From NCBI GenBank assembly GCA_049645705.1, contig JBARUK010000036.1, positions 109,846-173,845 on the forward strand: a stretch of DNA of 64,000 nucleotides, given 5' to 3'. Every line of letters starts with the position of its first letter. Positions within the stretch are counted from its first letter, which is position 1. This document shows, one piece after another, positions 36,899 to 44,926 of the stretch. The notes beneath the pieces are model-generated. The model was not told where the DNA came from and searched no databases. It was given only the letters and a program-made list of their open reading frames with translations. The translations under genes and the position numbers were made by a program. The DNA comes from JBGNFV01 sp049645705. Its GTDB lineage: Bacteria > Bacteroidota > Bacteroidia > Cytophagales > Cyclobacteriaceae.

Positions 36899-37507
36899 TT
36901 ACCGCTCTTTCATAGCACCATTGAGAATGATGCTGACAAGCCCGTCAAACACTTCTGCCGGCTTAGACGGAATCTCTTCTTCCATCTGCTCAGGCACAAG
37001 TTTCCTGAACTCCGGGTTCAGGATAGTCTCTATTGCTGCGGCATATAGCAGTACGGCCAGCGACTTATTTATGTCTTTGCGCACATACCCTTTGCTCATG
37101 CCTTGCTCCAGCAGCCTGTTGAAGCGAAGGAATGCTGCTTCACGGCGGTAATCCTCCACCATAGTCCATATTTGCGGGCTGCTACGCTTTAGGTCGAGTA
37201 TAAAGTTCTGACTAAAAGCACTTAACTTTGTCCCGACAAAGGTGAATATCTCATGGATCTTGGCCGGAAACTCCAATGAATCATCCATCAAAAGCCTATC
37301 CACCCCGGCAGAAAGTTCGTTTTTCAGGTCGACAACAATAGTATGCAGCAGCACCTCCTTACTATCGAAATAGTTGTAGAGGGTCTTCTTACTCATCTTC
37401 AGATGTCTGGCAAGCTCATCCATCGATACCTGGCTAAAGCCATGCTCGTAGAAGAGCTCCCGCGCTCCCTGAAGGATCAATTTTTTTCTGTCGATACGGT
37501 TATTCAT
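36899..37507 (-). CDS. TetR/AcrR family transcriptional regulator
   Basis: A 202-residue regulator. The helix-turn-helix is ELFYEHGFSQVSMDELARHLKMSKKTLYNYFDSKEVLL, followed by the helical sensor domain. It is a paralogue of the TetR protein at 17287-17943, with matching MSKKTLY, VRKDI and spacing. It is monocistronic; the glycogen synthase gene is divergent, about 250 bp away. An identical 15-bp sequence lies on both sides of the gene. Targets are unknown. Confidence 0.93.
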   Translation of the reverse strand: MNNRIDRKKLILQGARELFYEHGFSQVSMDELARHLKMSKKTLYNYFDSKEVLLHTIVVDLKNELSAGVDRLLMDDSLEFPAKIHEIFTFVGTKLSAFSQNFILDLKRSSPQIWTMVEDYRREAAFLRFNRLLEQGMSKGYVRKDINKSLAVLLYAAAIETILNPEFRKLVPEQMEEEIPSKPAEVFDGLVSIILNGAMKER

Positions 37508-37532
37508 TACAGAAAAACTACACTAAAAAAAC

Positions 37533-37547
37533 ATAATTAGTTTCCTT
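37533..37547. repeat. 15-bp direct repeat, copy upstream of tetR
   Basis: ATAATTAGTTTCCTT, identical to the copy at 36870-36884. On the minus strand its context reads AAACTAATTATGTTT, with AAAC...GTTT arms, so this copy could be part of a TetR operator. Confidence 0.75.
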
Positions 37548-37761
37548 ATTTTCAGAATGCAAATGTATTATATATAATGAAGATTTCCTTATGAAATTGC
37601 CTGCAAAAGCACAACTTTTATTACAAGCTGAACATCAACTGACCACCTCCTCTCAACAGCTATTATCAGCATTTGAGGTCTATTTATTTTCATATCCTTA
37701 TTCATTTCGTTTATTTTCCTACTTTACACTTACAAGCATAACCCGGACCCACTAATAAAAT

Positions 37762-39612
37762 ATGGCAAGCGATCCAGTCTTAAACAGCCGAAGAAAAGGC
37801 AAAAAAGTCCTGACTAAGAAAGACATAGCCCAAACTAAATTACTCGAGATCGCATGGGAGGTATGCAACCAGGTGGGTGGTATATACACAGTTATCCGGT
37901 CTAAGGTGCCTTCCATCAAAGAGCGATGGGGAAACAACTATATGCTGGTAGGGCCGCTGGTACATCCGCACGTAAGTTCAGAGTTCGAGCCTATAGACGA
38001 GCCAGACGATGCTTTGGGTAATGCAGTCAAAAAGCTGCGCGAAGAGGGCGTGCGCGTTCAGTACGGTATATGGCTTATTACCGGAAGGCCCCGTGTCGTG
38101 CTTCTGGATCCGGCTTCGGTCTACTCCTACCTTAGTGATATAAAGTACCTGCTGTGGGAACACCATAGCATTTCTACCCCTCCCTCGGACGCACTGATAG
38201 ACGGTGTGATAGCTTTCGGGCACTTGGTAAAGAGGCTTCTCACCTATATGGTACAGGACGAAAAGTGCCCCCGCCATGTCATCGCACACTTTCATGAGTG
38301 GATGGCAGCTACGCCTATACCCGATATACGCCGGGAAAAACTACCGGTCAAAACCATATTTACCACACACGCTACTATGCTGGGCCGGTACGTAGCTATG
38401 AATGACCCTATGTTCTACCAGAACCTGCCCTTTGTAGACTGGGAAAAAGAGGCCACCCACTACAACATCATGCCTCAGGTACAGATAGAGCGGGCCGCCG
38501 CCAATGACTGCCACATGTGTACCACCGTGAGTGATGTGACCGCCCAGGAATGTATCTACCTGCTGGGTCGTACACCCGATGCCATATTGCCGAACGGACT
38601 CAACATAGAGCGGTTCGAGGCACTGCACCAGGTACAGAACCTGCACCAGGAGCATAAGGAAAAAATCCATCGTTTTTCTATGGCCTACTTTTTTCCCAGT
38701 TACAGCTTCGACCTGGATAACACACTCTATTTCTTCACCAGCGGCAGGTTCGAATATAAGAATAAGGGTTTTGACATGACCCTGAAGGCTCTGTCTATGC
38801 TAAATGAGAGGCTCAAGGCAGATAACAGTCCGCTAAACATTGTCATGTTCTTCATTACCCGTCAGCCCTACCATTCCATCAACCCAGAAGTGCTCCACTC
38901 CCGGGCACTTATGGAAGAGCTGAGACAAACCTGCTCCGCCATAGAAAAGCAGGTAGGCCGTAAACTGTTCTACACAGCAGCAGGCAGTACCAGCCACCGC
39001 CTGCCGGAGCTGAATGACTTTGTCGAAGATTACTGGAAGCTGCGCTATCGCCGGACCCTGCAGAGCTGGAAGAACGATAAGCTGCCCCCTATTGTCACCC
39101 ATAACCTGATGGATGATCAGAAGGATGAAATACTAGAGGCTATCCGTAAATACAAACTACTGAACTTTAAGGAGGACAATATTAAGGTAGTCTACCACCC
39201 CGACTTTGTGTCTGCCTCCAGCCCCCTGTGGGGCATAGACTACGGGCAGTTTGTGCGTGGCTGCCACCTGGGTATATTCCCCAGCTATTACGAACCATGG
39301 GGCTATACTCCGCTGGAATGCATAGCCCGCGGCGTCCCCGCCGTTACCAGTGACCTGTCCGGCTTTGGTGACTACGTCATACGGAACATCAAAGACCACG
39401 ATGAGTCAGGTCTGTTTGTCGTAAGAAGGCACCACCGGGATTATGCCAAAGCTACTGAAGACCTGGCGGACGCCCTCTATCGATTCACCCAGTTATCCAG
39501 ACGTGAGCGCATCACCCTCCGCAACAAGGTGGAAGGTAATGCTATAAAGTTTGACTGGAAGGTACTGGCAAAGATGTATGAATCTGTCTATAAGGATGTT
39601 ACCGAGGGTTAG
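37762..39612 (+). CDS. Glycogen synthase, GT3-like
   Basis: A 616-residue glycosyltransferase that should extend alpha-1,4-glucan chains from a nucleotide-sugar. The sequence resembles the eukaryote-type GT3 synthase common in Bacteroidota: LLEIAWEVCNQVGGIYTVIRSKVPSI at the N-terminus, HFHEWMAATPIPDIRREKLPVKTIFTTHATMLGRYVA, TSGRFEYKNKGFDM and the C-terminal FPSYYEPWGYTPLECIARGVPAVTSDLSGFGDY with the family Glu. Unlike GT5 enzymes it lacks the KTGGL start. No glgB, glgC or glgP gene is adjacent. Donor could be UDP- or ADP-glucose. Confidence 0.92.
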   Translation: MASDPVLNSRRKGKKVLTKKDIAQTKLLEIAWEVCNQVGGIYTVIRSKVPSIKERWGNNYMLVGPLVHPHVSSEFEPIDEPDDALGNAVKKLREEGVRVQYGIWLITGRPRVVLLDPASVYSYLSDIKYLLWEHHSISTPPSDALIDGVIAFGHLVKRLLTYMVQDEKCPRHVIAHFHEWMAATPIPDIRREKLPVKTIFTTHATMLGRYVAMNDPMFYQNLPFVDWEKEATHYNIMPQVQIERAAANDCHMCTTVSDVTAQECIYLLGRTPDAILPNGLNIERFEALHQVQNLHQEHKEKIHRFSMAYFFPSYSFDLDNTLYFFTSGRFEYKNKGFDMTLKALSMLNERLKADNSPLNIVMFFITRQPYHSINPEVLHSRALMEELRQTCSAIEKQVGRKLFYTAAGSTSHRLPELNDFVEDYWKLRYRRTLQSWKNDKLPPIVTHNLMDDQKDEILEAIRKYKLLNFKEDNIKVVYHPDFVSASSPLWGIDYGQFVRGCHLGIFPSYYEPWGYTPLECIARGVPAVTSDLSGFGDYVIRNIKDHDESGLFVVRRHHRDYAKATEDLADALYRFTQLSRRERITLRNKVEGNAIKFDWKVLAKMYESVYKDVTEG

Positions 39613-39632
39613 CGAATTAAAAATAGTCTAAC

Positions 39633-39705
39633 TACGAAAATATTCGTATATTAATTTGCATCTACGAAGACATTCGTATATAATTGTATTACGAAATTAT
39701 TCGTA
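39633..39705. promoter_or_regulatory. Three BlaI-type operators upstream of blaI
   Basis: Three copies of TACGAA-N4-TTCGTA with perfect 6-base arms: 39633-39648, 39663-39678 and 39690-39705. The spacers are AATA, GACA and ATTA. Centre spacings are 30 and 27 bp, close to three turns of DNA. They precede the BlaI-family gene by 21 bp, and the middle copy lies in the spacer of a predicted promoter, so BlaI autorepression is strongly suggested. Confidence 0.92.
39655..39686 (+). promoter_or_regulatory. Predicted promoter of the blaI/M56 operon
   Basis: TTTG (39655-39658), a 20-bp spacer and TATAATTG (39679-39686), one mismatch from TAnnTTTG. The second operator fills the spacer and the third covers the expected start site. 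Confidence 0.65.
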
Positions 39706-39726
39706 GAACTATAAACCGCAACAACA

Positions 39727-40110
39727 ATGACTACCAAACCTTCATTTCCTACAGAATCTGAACTCGAGATTCTGCAGGTACTTTGGCAGACCGGCCCTAA
39801 CTCAGTCCGGTATGTCAATGACAAACTCAATGAGACCCGCACTACGGGTTATACCACTACGCTCAAAATGATGCAGATCATGCTGGAAAAAGGGCTACTC
39901 ACCCGTACCAGCCAGGGCAGGCAGCATATCTACACTACAGCCGTACGGGAAGAAGAAACACAACGGGACCTGCTGGACCGTTTCCTGGATCGTACCTTCA
40001 GAGGCTCTGCCTCCAAGCTGGTGCAGGCACTGAGCCACCGCAAGCCTAATACGGATGAAGTGGCCGAGATACGCCGTATGCTGGATGAGATGGAAGGGGG
40101 TGAAAAATGA
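39727..40110 (+). CDS. BlaI/MecI/CopY family transcriptional repressor
   Basis: A 127-residue winged-helix protein: PTESELEILQVLWQTGPNSVRYVNDKL, then TTGYTTTLKMMQIMLEKGLLTRTSQGRQHIYTT, the family DNA-binding core, and a C-terminal dimerisation helix. In the classic system, the cognate M56 metalloprotease receptor cleaves or triggers loss of the repressor when it senses a signal such as beta-lactam. Here the gene directly precedes a BlaR1-like M56 protein (4-bp overlap), and three matching operators lie upstream. Cleavage site not identified. Confidence 0.95.
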   Translation: MTTKPSFPTESELEILQVLWQTGPNSVRYVNDKLNETRTTGYTTTLKMMQIMLEKGLLTRTSQGRQHIYTTAVREEETQRDLLDRFLDRTFRGSASKLVQALSHRKPNTDEVAEIRRMLDEMEGGEK

Positions 40111-42179
40111 ATATCATACAGGATATATTCTCCGACCAGCTCATCTACGCCGTATCCAATGCTCTTCTGCATTCGCTGTGGCAGGGCGGTCTGCTCGCCT
40201 TCATCCTCGCCTCGCTCCTTTACGTACTGCGCCGCTACACTGCCCGCATGCGTTACAGGCTTATCACCTGTTTCCTGTTCGTTTTCTTTATCGGTAATAT
40301 GGCCACCGGCATCTACTCCTACCAGTCCTGGAGCGCACCGGCCGGTACCTATACCACGTACCAACTCAATGCAGCCGCTCCGCAAATGACCGGTGACTTT
40401 ACCGGTTCTGCGCTCATTGATAAGGGCCTGCAAAACGACAACACTCTGGTTTATGCCTTTTCGTACGTGCTTACCCTTTACCGTGAGTCCGCCTCATTAG
40501 TACTCACCATCTGGCTGGTGGGCATGCTCCTCTTTTCCATGAGGCTGTCTACCGGCCTGGCCTACACCTACAAACTACGGTCTTCCTGCATACCCGGCAG
40601 AGTGTCCGGGGAGTGGAAGCAGAAAGCGCTCAACATGGCCACCCGGATCGGAATCAGTACAAAGTTCGACATGGCAGAGTCCAGGCTGGCCGATTCACCT
40701 ATGGTAGTTGGCATGATCCGCCCCATGATCCTGCTGCCCCTGGGCACCTTCACCGGCACTCAGCCTGACCACATCGAGGCCATCATTGCCCATGAGCTAG
40801 CCCACATCAAGCGCCGCGACTACCTGGTCAACATACTCATGCAGATAGTAGAGTCAGTATACTTCTACCATCCTGCCGTGTGGTTTATGCTGGATATAGC
40901 CCGTACCGAGCGCGAGCACTGCTGCGACGATATGGCTGTGGAGCTTACCGGTACACCTGTACACCTGGTCCGCGCACTGGGTGAACTGGGCCTGAAGCAA
41001 GCCTCTCACGCTACACTTGCCATGGGCTTCGGACAGAAAAAAACGGGCATTGCTGACCGTATGAAGCGCCTGCTTGGACAGAGTACCGGCAGCCGGTATC
41101 CCGGCGAGCGCGTAATGGCCGCCGTTATCCTCATCGCTACGGCGGGCGTACTGCACGTCAGTGCCATTCCCGAAGAGGGTACCAACTTGCCCGAAGAGCC
41201 GAAAGTACCCGAACTGGCGGTACCCACCCAACCGTCAGGTACAGTATCTCCTACGGTAAGCATACCTGTCGCCCCACCGGAAGTACCTGCCCGCCAGGAT
41301 ACTACCAAGGCGGAAAGAGCCCGGGTGAGAGCCGAGGAGATGCGGCACAAGACCGATGCGATCAGGGAAAAAGCCGAAAAACTAAGTGAACACTACAACA
41401 GCCCCGCCCGCCGCCGTCAGTTCGAGGCTTTTCAGAAGATCATCGACGAAATGAGCGCGGATGGTCTGATAGATGAAGGTGAGCCTTATACCTTCTCGTT
41501 TACAGAAGAGACTCTTACCATAAACGATAAGGAACAACCTCGCCGGATCTATAAGAAGTACCGGAAAATGTACGGAGACATAACTGAAGGGGAAGAGGGC
41601 AAAGACTTCGAATTTAAATGGACTGTATCACATGATCCTTCTACTACCGGCAAGGGTTTTACAAATCTATCAGACTGGCAGGACCAGGCTATCATGGAAG
41701 AGCATGAGCAGATGGCCGAAGAGTTGAGACAGGAAGCCTTTGAGCATGTGCAGGCAGAAATGGAGGCCCATCAGCACCTTTTTTCTGAAGAGCACGAAGA
41801 AACAATGGAGAAGGCCCGGGCAGAAATGGAACTGCACCGTGAAGAGATGCAGATGATGCTGCATGACTCGGCCATATGGCGTAAATCTATACAAGATGCC
41901 CGCCGGGACCTGGAAAACTTCCGTATGGACTCTGCTCGCATGTCAGGACTGATAGACGATGCGCAGCGGCAGGCCATGAAGGATGCTATGGAGCACCTGA
42001 AGGACGCAGACATTCACATGGAACACCAGAGAGAGCACCTGGAAAAAATGATGGAGTCTATGAAGCATACGAACATGGACTCTATCTACCGGAAGTCCTT
42101 TGAAGAATCACGAAGGGCGATAGAAGAAGCCATGAAGAGTATGGAAAAGGCCCGGAAAGAAATAGAGGAAGACCAGTAA
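40107..42179 (+). CDS. BlaR1-like M56 membrane metalloprotease receptor with a His/Met/Glu-rich coiled-coil tail
   Basis: A 690-residue protein. The N-terminal half has membrane helices (about residues 20-40, 50-70, 115-135 and one near 340) and the zinc peptidase motif HELAH (His 229, Glu 230, His 233), with later ARTEREHCCDDMAV that supplies the further metal ligand region. After the last helix it has a Pro/Val-rich linker, then a 300-residue region, at first with a FEFKWTV beta-like part and then a long coiled coil very rich in Glu, Met and His (for example EAHQHLFSEEHEETMEKA, MEHQREHLEKMMESM). It has no penicillin-binding SxxK domain, so the signal is unlikely to be a beta-lactam. A metal or envelope-stress signal is possible, but this is inference. 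Confidence 0.9.
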   Translation: MNIIQDIFSDQLIYAVSNALLHSLWQGGLLAFILASLLYVLRRYTARMRYRLITCFLFVFFIGNMATGIYSYQSWSAPAGTYTTYQLNAAAPQMTGDFTGSALIDKGLQNDNTLVYAFSYVLTLYRESASLVLTIWLVGMLLFSMRLSTGLAYTYKLRSSCIPGRVSGEWKQKALNMATRIGISTKFDMAESRLADSPMVVGMIRPMILLPLGTFTGTQPDHIEAIIAHELAHIKRRDYLVNILMQIVESVYFYHPAVWFMLDIARTEREHCCDDMAVELTGTPVHLVRALGELGLKQASHATLAMGFGQKKTGIADRMKRLLGQSTGSRYPGERVMAAVILIATAGVLHVSAIPEEGTNLPEEPKVPELAVPTQPSGTVSPTVSIPVAPPEVPARQDTTKAERARVRAEEMRHKTDAIREKAEKLSEHYNSPARRRQFEAFQKIIDEMSADGLIDEGEPYTFSFTEETLTINDKEQPRRIYKKYRKMYGDITEGEEGKDFEFKWTVSHDPSTTGKGFTNLSDWQDQAIMEEHEQMAEELRQEAFEHVQAEMEAHQHLFSEEHEETMEKARAEMELHREEMQMMLHDSAIWRKSIQDARRDLENFRMDSARMSGLIDDAQRQAMKDAMEHLKDADIHMEHQREHLEKMMESMKHTNMDSIYRKSFEESRRAIEEAMKSMEKARKEIEEDQ

Positions 42180-42200
42180 TTACTTCATTGAACCATATAG

Positions 42201-42233
42201 AAAATCCGGCTGCATATGCGGCCGGATTTTTTT
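42201..42233 (+). terminator. Terminator of the blaI/M56 operon
   Basis: AAAATCCGGC pairs with GCCGGATTTT across a 10-base loop, followed by further T residues. It is 21 bp past the M56 stop. Confidence 0.9.
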
Positions 42234-42696
42234 ATTTCCTTCCCGGTTCCGGATCATCGGACGACAAGACCCTTCAGTATCCCGCTCTGCCTTCAGTCTA
42301 CAGGTACCCGAAGCCACTACCCGGTGAATTACCGGAAAGTACATCATCAAAATTACGTTTTGACCCCTGTAGAGACTGGTGTAAACTTCGTATATTGGCC
42401 CATAGGGATCAGTTACTTTATCTTAACTTCATTCTTTGTACTATATCAATAGTCATTCTTCCCTCACTCCCACTTCTTACGTGTTCTTGGGTCGTGGCAG
42501 CACCACCTTAGCTCCGTCGCTTATCCGTTGAAAATATAGCGATCCTTCGACTATCGTATGGGTAAGCTACTAACTAACCCTGTTACAGGTCATTTTGTAT
42601 TTTTCCTAACTCAGCGGACCATCTCTGATCATCTTTCTCTTTCCATCCTGCTTCCTGCTTTCCGGTTATACAATAACACAATACGGTATACAGCAA
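42234..42696. other. Gene-free interval between two terminators
   Basis: About 460 bp bounded on both sides by terminators. Frames of 75-107 codons occur here but lack any family motif, start signal or coding-like composition, and I regard them as chance. No tRNA or riboswitch was recognised. It could be a relic of a lost gene. Confidence 0.5.
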
Positions 42697-42727
42697 AAAC
42701 AAAGCCCGCCAGAAGCGGGCTTTTGTT
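42697..42727 (-). terminator. Terminator after the TPR protein gene (minus strand)
   Basis: AACAAAGCCCGC pairs with GCGGGCTTTTGTT around a 5-base loop; the minus strand continues with TTTTTG-like sequence. It lies about 30 bp past the stop of the convergent-facing TPR gene. Confidence 0.85.
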
Positions 42728-42755
42728 CATTCAGCATTACAGATGGTTTGAAGGT

Positions 42756-43187
42756 TTAGGTAAGATCTTTCTGCAGATCAGTTAGTTTCTTCTGAAGGTT
42801 CTGGTCCTGGTAGTTAGGGTTTTCCTGCACCCCCGCCTTCAGGCTTTCCAGGTAGTAACCGGCCGCCTCGCGCTTTTCATTATTGGCAAGGTGATAGTCG
42901 CCCATTGCTTCCAGGTTATCAGGATTTTTGTCCAGTTCGATAGACTTTTCCAGCCATCCCTGTGCTTCATCCATGTTAGTCTTCTTCTTGATGCACATTT
43001 GGGCACTTTTACAGTAATCCTTCCAGCCCGGATCGGCTTTTTTCTCCAGTTTGGCTCTCGCTTTGGTAGTCGTTTTGTCGACATTACCATTCTGGCCTCC
43101 TGCAAGGGCAGGCACCGCCAGGGCAAAAACAAAAAGCAGGCACATCAACAGGCTGATACGTAGTGAGTTGTTACGTGACATATTCAT
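42756..43187 (-). CDS. Secreted protein with a TPR-like repeat
   Basis: About 143 residues if started at ATG 43187 (MNMSRNNSLRISLLMCLLF), which gives a proper signal peptide ending PALAGG. ATG 43247, 20 codons upstream, would bury it. The body has a helical repeat typical of tetratricopeptide units (NMDEAQGWLEKSIELDKNPDNLEAMGDYHLANNEKREAAGYYLESL). Function unknown; it is likely a periplasmic scaffold or assembly factor. It is monocistronic and closed by a terminator. Confidence 0.75.
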   Translation of the reverse strand: MNMSRNNSLRISLLMCLLFVFALAVPALAGGQNGNVDKTTTKARAKLEKKADPGWKDYCKSAQMCIKKKTNMDEAQGWLEKSIELDKNPDNLEAMGDYHLANNEKREAAGYYLESLKAGVQENPNYQDQNLQKKLTDLQKDLT

Positions 43188-43344
43188 GAGGTTTTGAGTG
43201 TTTGGGTTGTTAGTCAGTGCTTTACACATTGAATGCCAAAAACTCAAATCATCCTCTACCGGCCGGAAACATGGATTTCAAAATCTTACCGGTAGGTATG
43301 TGTCCGGTTATATTACAGAAATGCGCAGATGCGGACAGTTGCGT

Positions 43345-44715
43345 TTATTGTGTCTCCTCCTCAAAATCTTCCAGTGGCATCAACCAGGTCTTATGACCGA
43401 AGTGCTCCCACTCTATTGTGGTCAGGTCTATCTCGGGGTCCACGAATTTCTGTAGCCTCCTGCCATTTAAAGATGCCTTACTTACCGTCCGGATCTCGAT
43501 ATTAATTATGCCCTTGTCCCGGTACTCCTTTTTGATAAACTGCACAAACTGGTAGATCATATCAGGGTGAGTAGGCAGCTTTCTCGCCTGCTTTTCAGTA
43601 AGGTAGTTTTTGGGAATAATGATCTCTTCCCGGCCCGTGTCCTTATCCTTTACTCTAAAGAAGATAGAGCCGTACTTCGTCCTTAGCATCATTTGCCAGG
43701 CCAGCCGGTGGCCTTCCTCTGTCCAGTGCACCTGGCCCGGAAAGAGCATATGCCGTACCGGAAGAAATACCTGAAAGGCAAAATAAATGGTAAACACTCC
43801 GATCAGAATCGGTTTGTACCCCGGCACCGTTACCGGGTGATCAGTCACCTTCTCTTTTTTCCTCAGAAAGAGCCGACGGATCGTATCGGGACTGAAGAAA
43901 AACACATTCAGGGCAATAGCCATATACGGAAATACGCCTATGCCGAAGGTAAACGAGTTGAACAGATGAAAGAACAGGCTCATGGAGAAGCCCAGCACCC
44001 GCGTTCTGCGGTACAGCATCAGCGGCACTATGGACGCATCGAACAGGATGCCCCCGTAAGAAATGAAGTAGTGAAACCACCGCTCGGTGTACAGAGGCCC
44101 CAGCAGAGGCAGGTCGCCTTTAGAAGAGAACCATATCTGCATAGGCCGGGCCTGCAGCCAGTCTGGGTAGAACTTATGCGCAGCAGCGTAGAAATAGACG
44201 ATGGCCACCTGTACAATGAAGATGAGATGACACCAGCGCGGACACGTATTGCTCCGAATGGAAGGGTCACGGCGGGCATCCAGTGAATAGGCCCTGTGTG
44301 CCGGTACCAGCGTCATGAAGCCGGTAAGCAGTACCATCAGGTAGTAATGGTTATTATAGCTGGACTTCTGCATCAGGTATACAAACGTCCACAGCACAAA
44401 ATAGCCTATAGCACTGACCCTGTACCGGTATCCCAGCATCACGCCCAGCCCGCAAAGCGCCATGAGTGTAAAGTAAACGTACATCCAGTTGCCAGGCAGC
44501 GGCCTTATCCACTCAAAGCCAATGTAGTTGAATGTAAAATCCGGGGCAATCAACACCCGCTGTACCCAGCCCAGCGCCATGGCCCCTGCCGCCTCTACGA
44601 AGAGCAGAAACCCGAAGGCAATGCGAAACACCACCAAAGGACTGTTATCCGTTTGGGTGAAGAGAAAACGGTCGATACGACTGGCAGTATGAGGGGTAAT
44701 AGTCCTGGTAGACAT
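43345..44715 (-). CDS. HTTM domain protein (vitamin K-dependent gamma-carboxylase-like)
   Basis: A 456-residue membrane protein with five or more hydrophobic helices. The horizontally transferred transmembrane (HTTM) domain occupies the first 280 residues: VVFRIAFGFLLFVEAAG, LGYRYRVSAIGYFVLWTFVYLMQKSSYNNHYYLMVLL, YFYAAAHKFYPDWL and SYGGILFDASIVPLML. The C-terminal part is soluble (VHWTEEGHRLAWQMMLRTKYG, IIPKNYLTEKQARKLPTHPDM). The eukaryotic homologue gamma-carboxylates glutamate using vitamin K; bacterial members have no established substrate, though some have been shown to have epoxidase-like activity in the literature as I recall. Redox role is inference. Confidence 0.9.
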   Translation of the reverse strand: MSTRTITPHTASRIDRFLFTQTDNSPLVVFRIAFGFLLFVEAAGAMALGWVQRVLIAPDFTFNYIGFEWIRPLPGNWMYVYFTLMALCGLGVMLGYRYRVSAIGYFVLWTFVYLMQKSSYNNHYYLMVLLTGFMTLVPAHRAYSLDARRDPSIRSNTCPRWCHLIFIVQVAIVYFYAAAHKFYPDWLQARPMQIWFSSKGDLPLLGPLYTERWFHYFISYGGILFDASIVPLMLYRRTRVLGFSMSLFFHLFNSFTFGIGVFPYMAIALNVFFFSPDTIRRLFLRKKEKVTDHPVTVPGYKPILIGVFTIYFAFQVFLPVRHMLFPGQVHWTEEGHRLAWQMMLRTKYGSIFFRVKDKDTGREEIIIPKNYLTEKQARKLPTHPDMIYQFVQFIKKEYRDKGIINIEIRTVSKASLNGRRLQKFVDPEIDLTTIEWEHFGHKTWLMPLEDFEEETQ

Positions 44716-44926
44716 AGCGCTTAAAGATAATCAAAGCTGTAAAGATCCACAGTAGTGTAAGCACAATTACTGCTTTTTTTTGTAAAAGTCTTGTTGTTCA
44801 GTGCTCACATACGTGCTGTGAAGATAACCGAAGGGCGAGATTGAGCACAGAATTTCTGCGGGTTTATGATATATTATCTAATTTAGCCGCCTGTAGTGCA
44901 CACATTAAGTAACCTGACTGAAAGTA

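Noticed and set aside
42188..42511. 107-codon frame after the M56 gene
   Set aside because: It starts before and reads through the terminator, has no domain or signal peptide, and its composition does not resemble neighbouring genes.
44296..44724. 142-codon plus-strand frame opposite the HTTM gene
   Set aside because: Shadow of the HTTM coding frame; rich in His, Gln and Arg with no family features.
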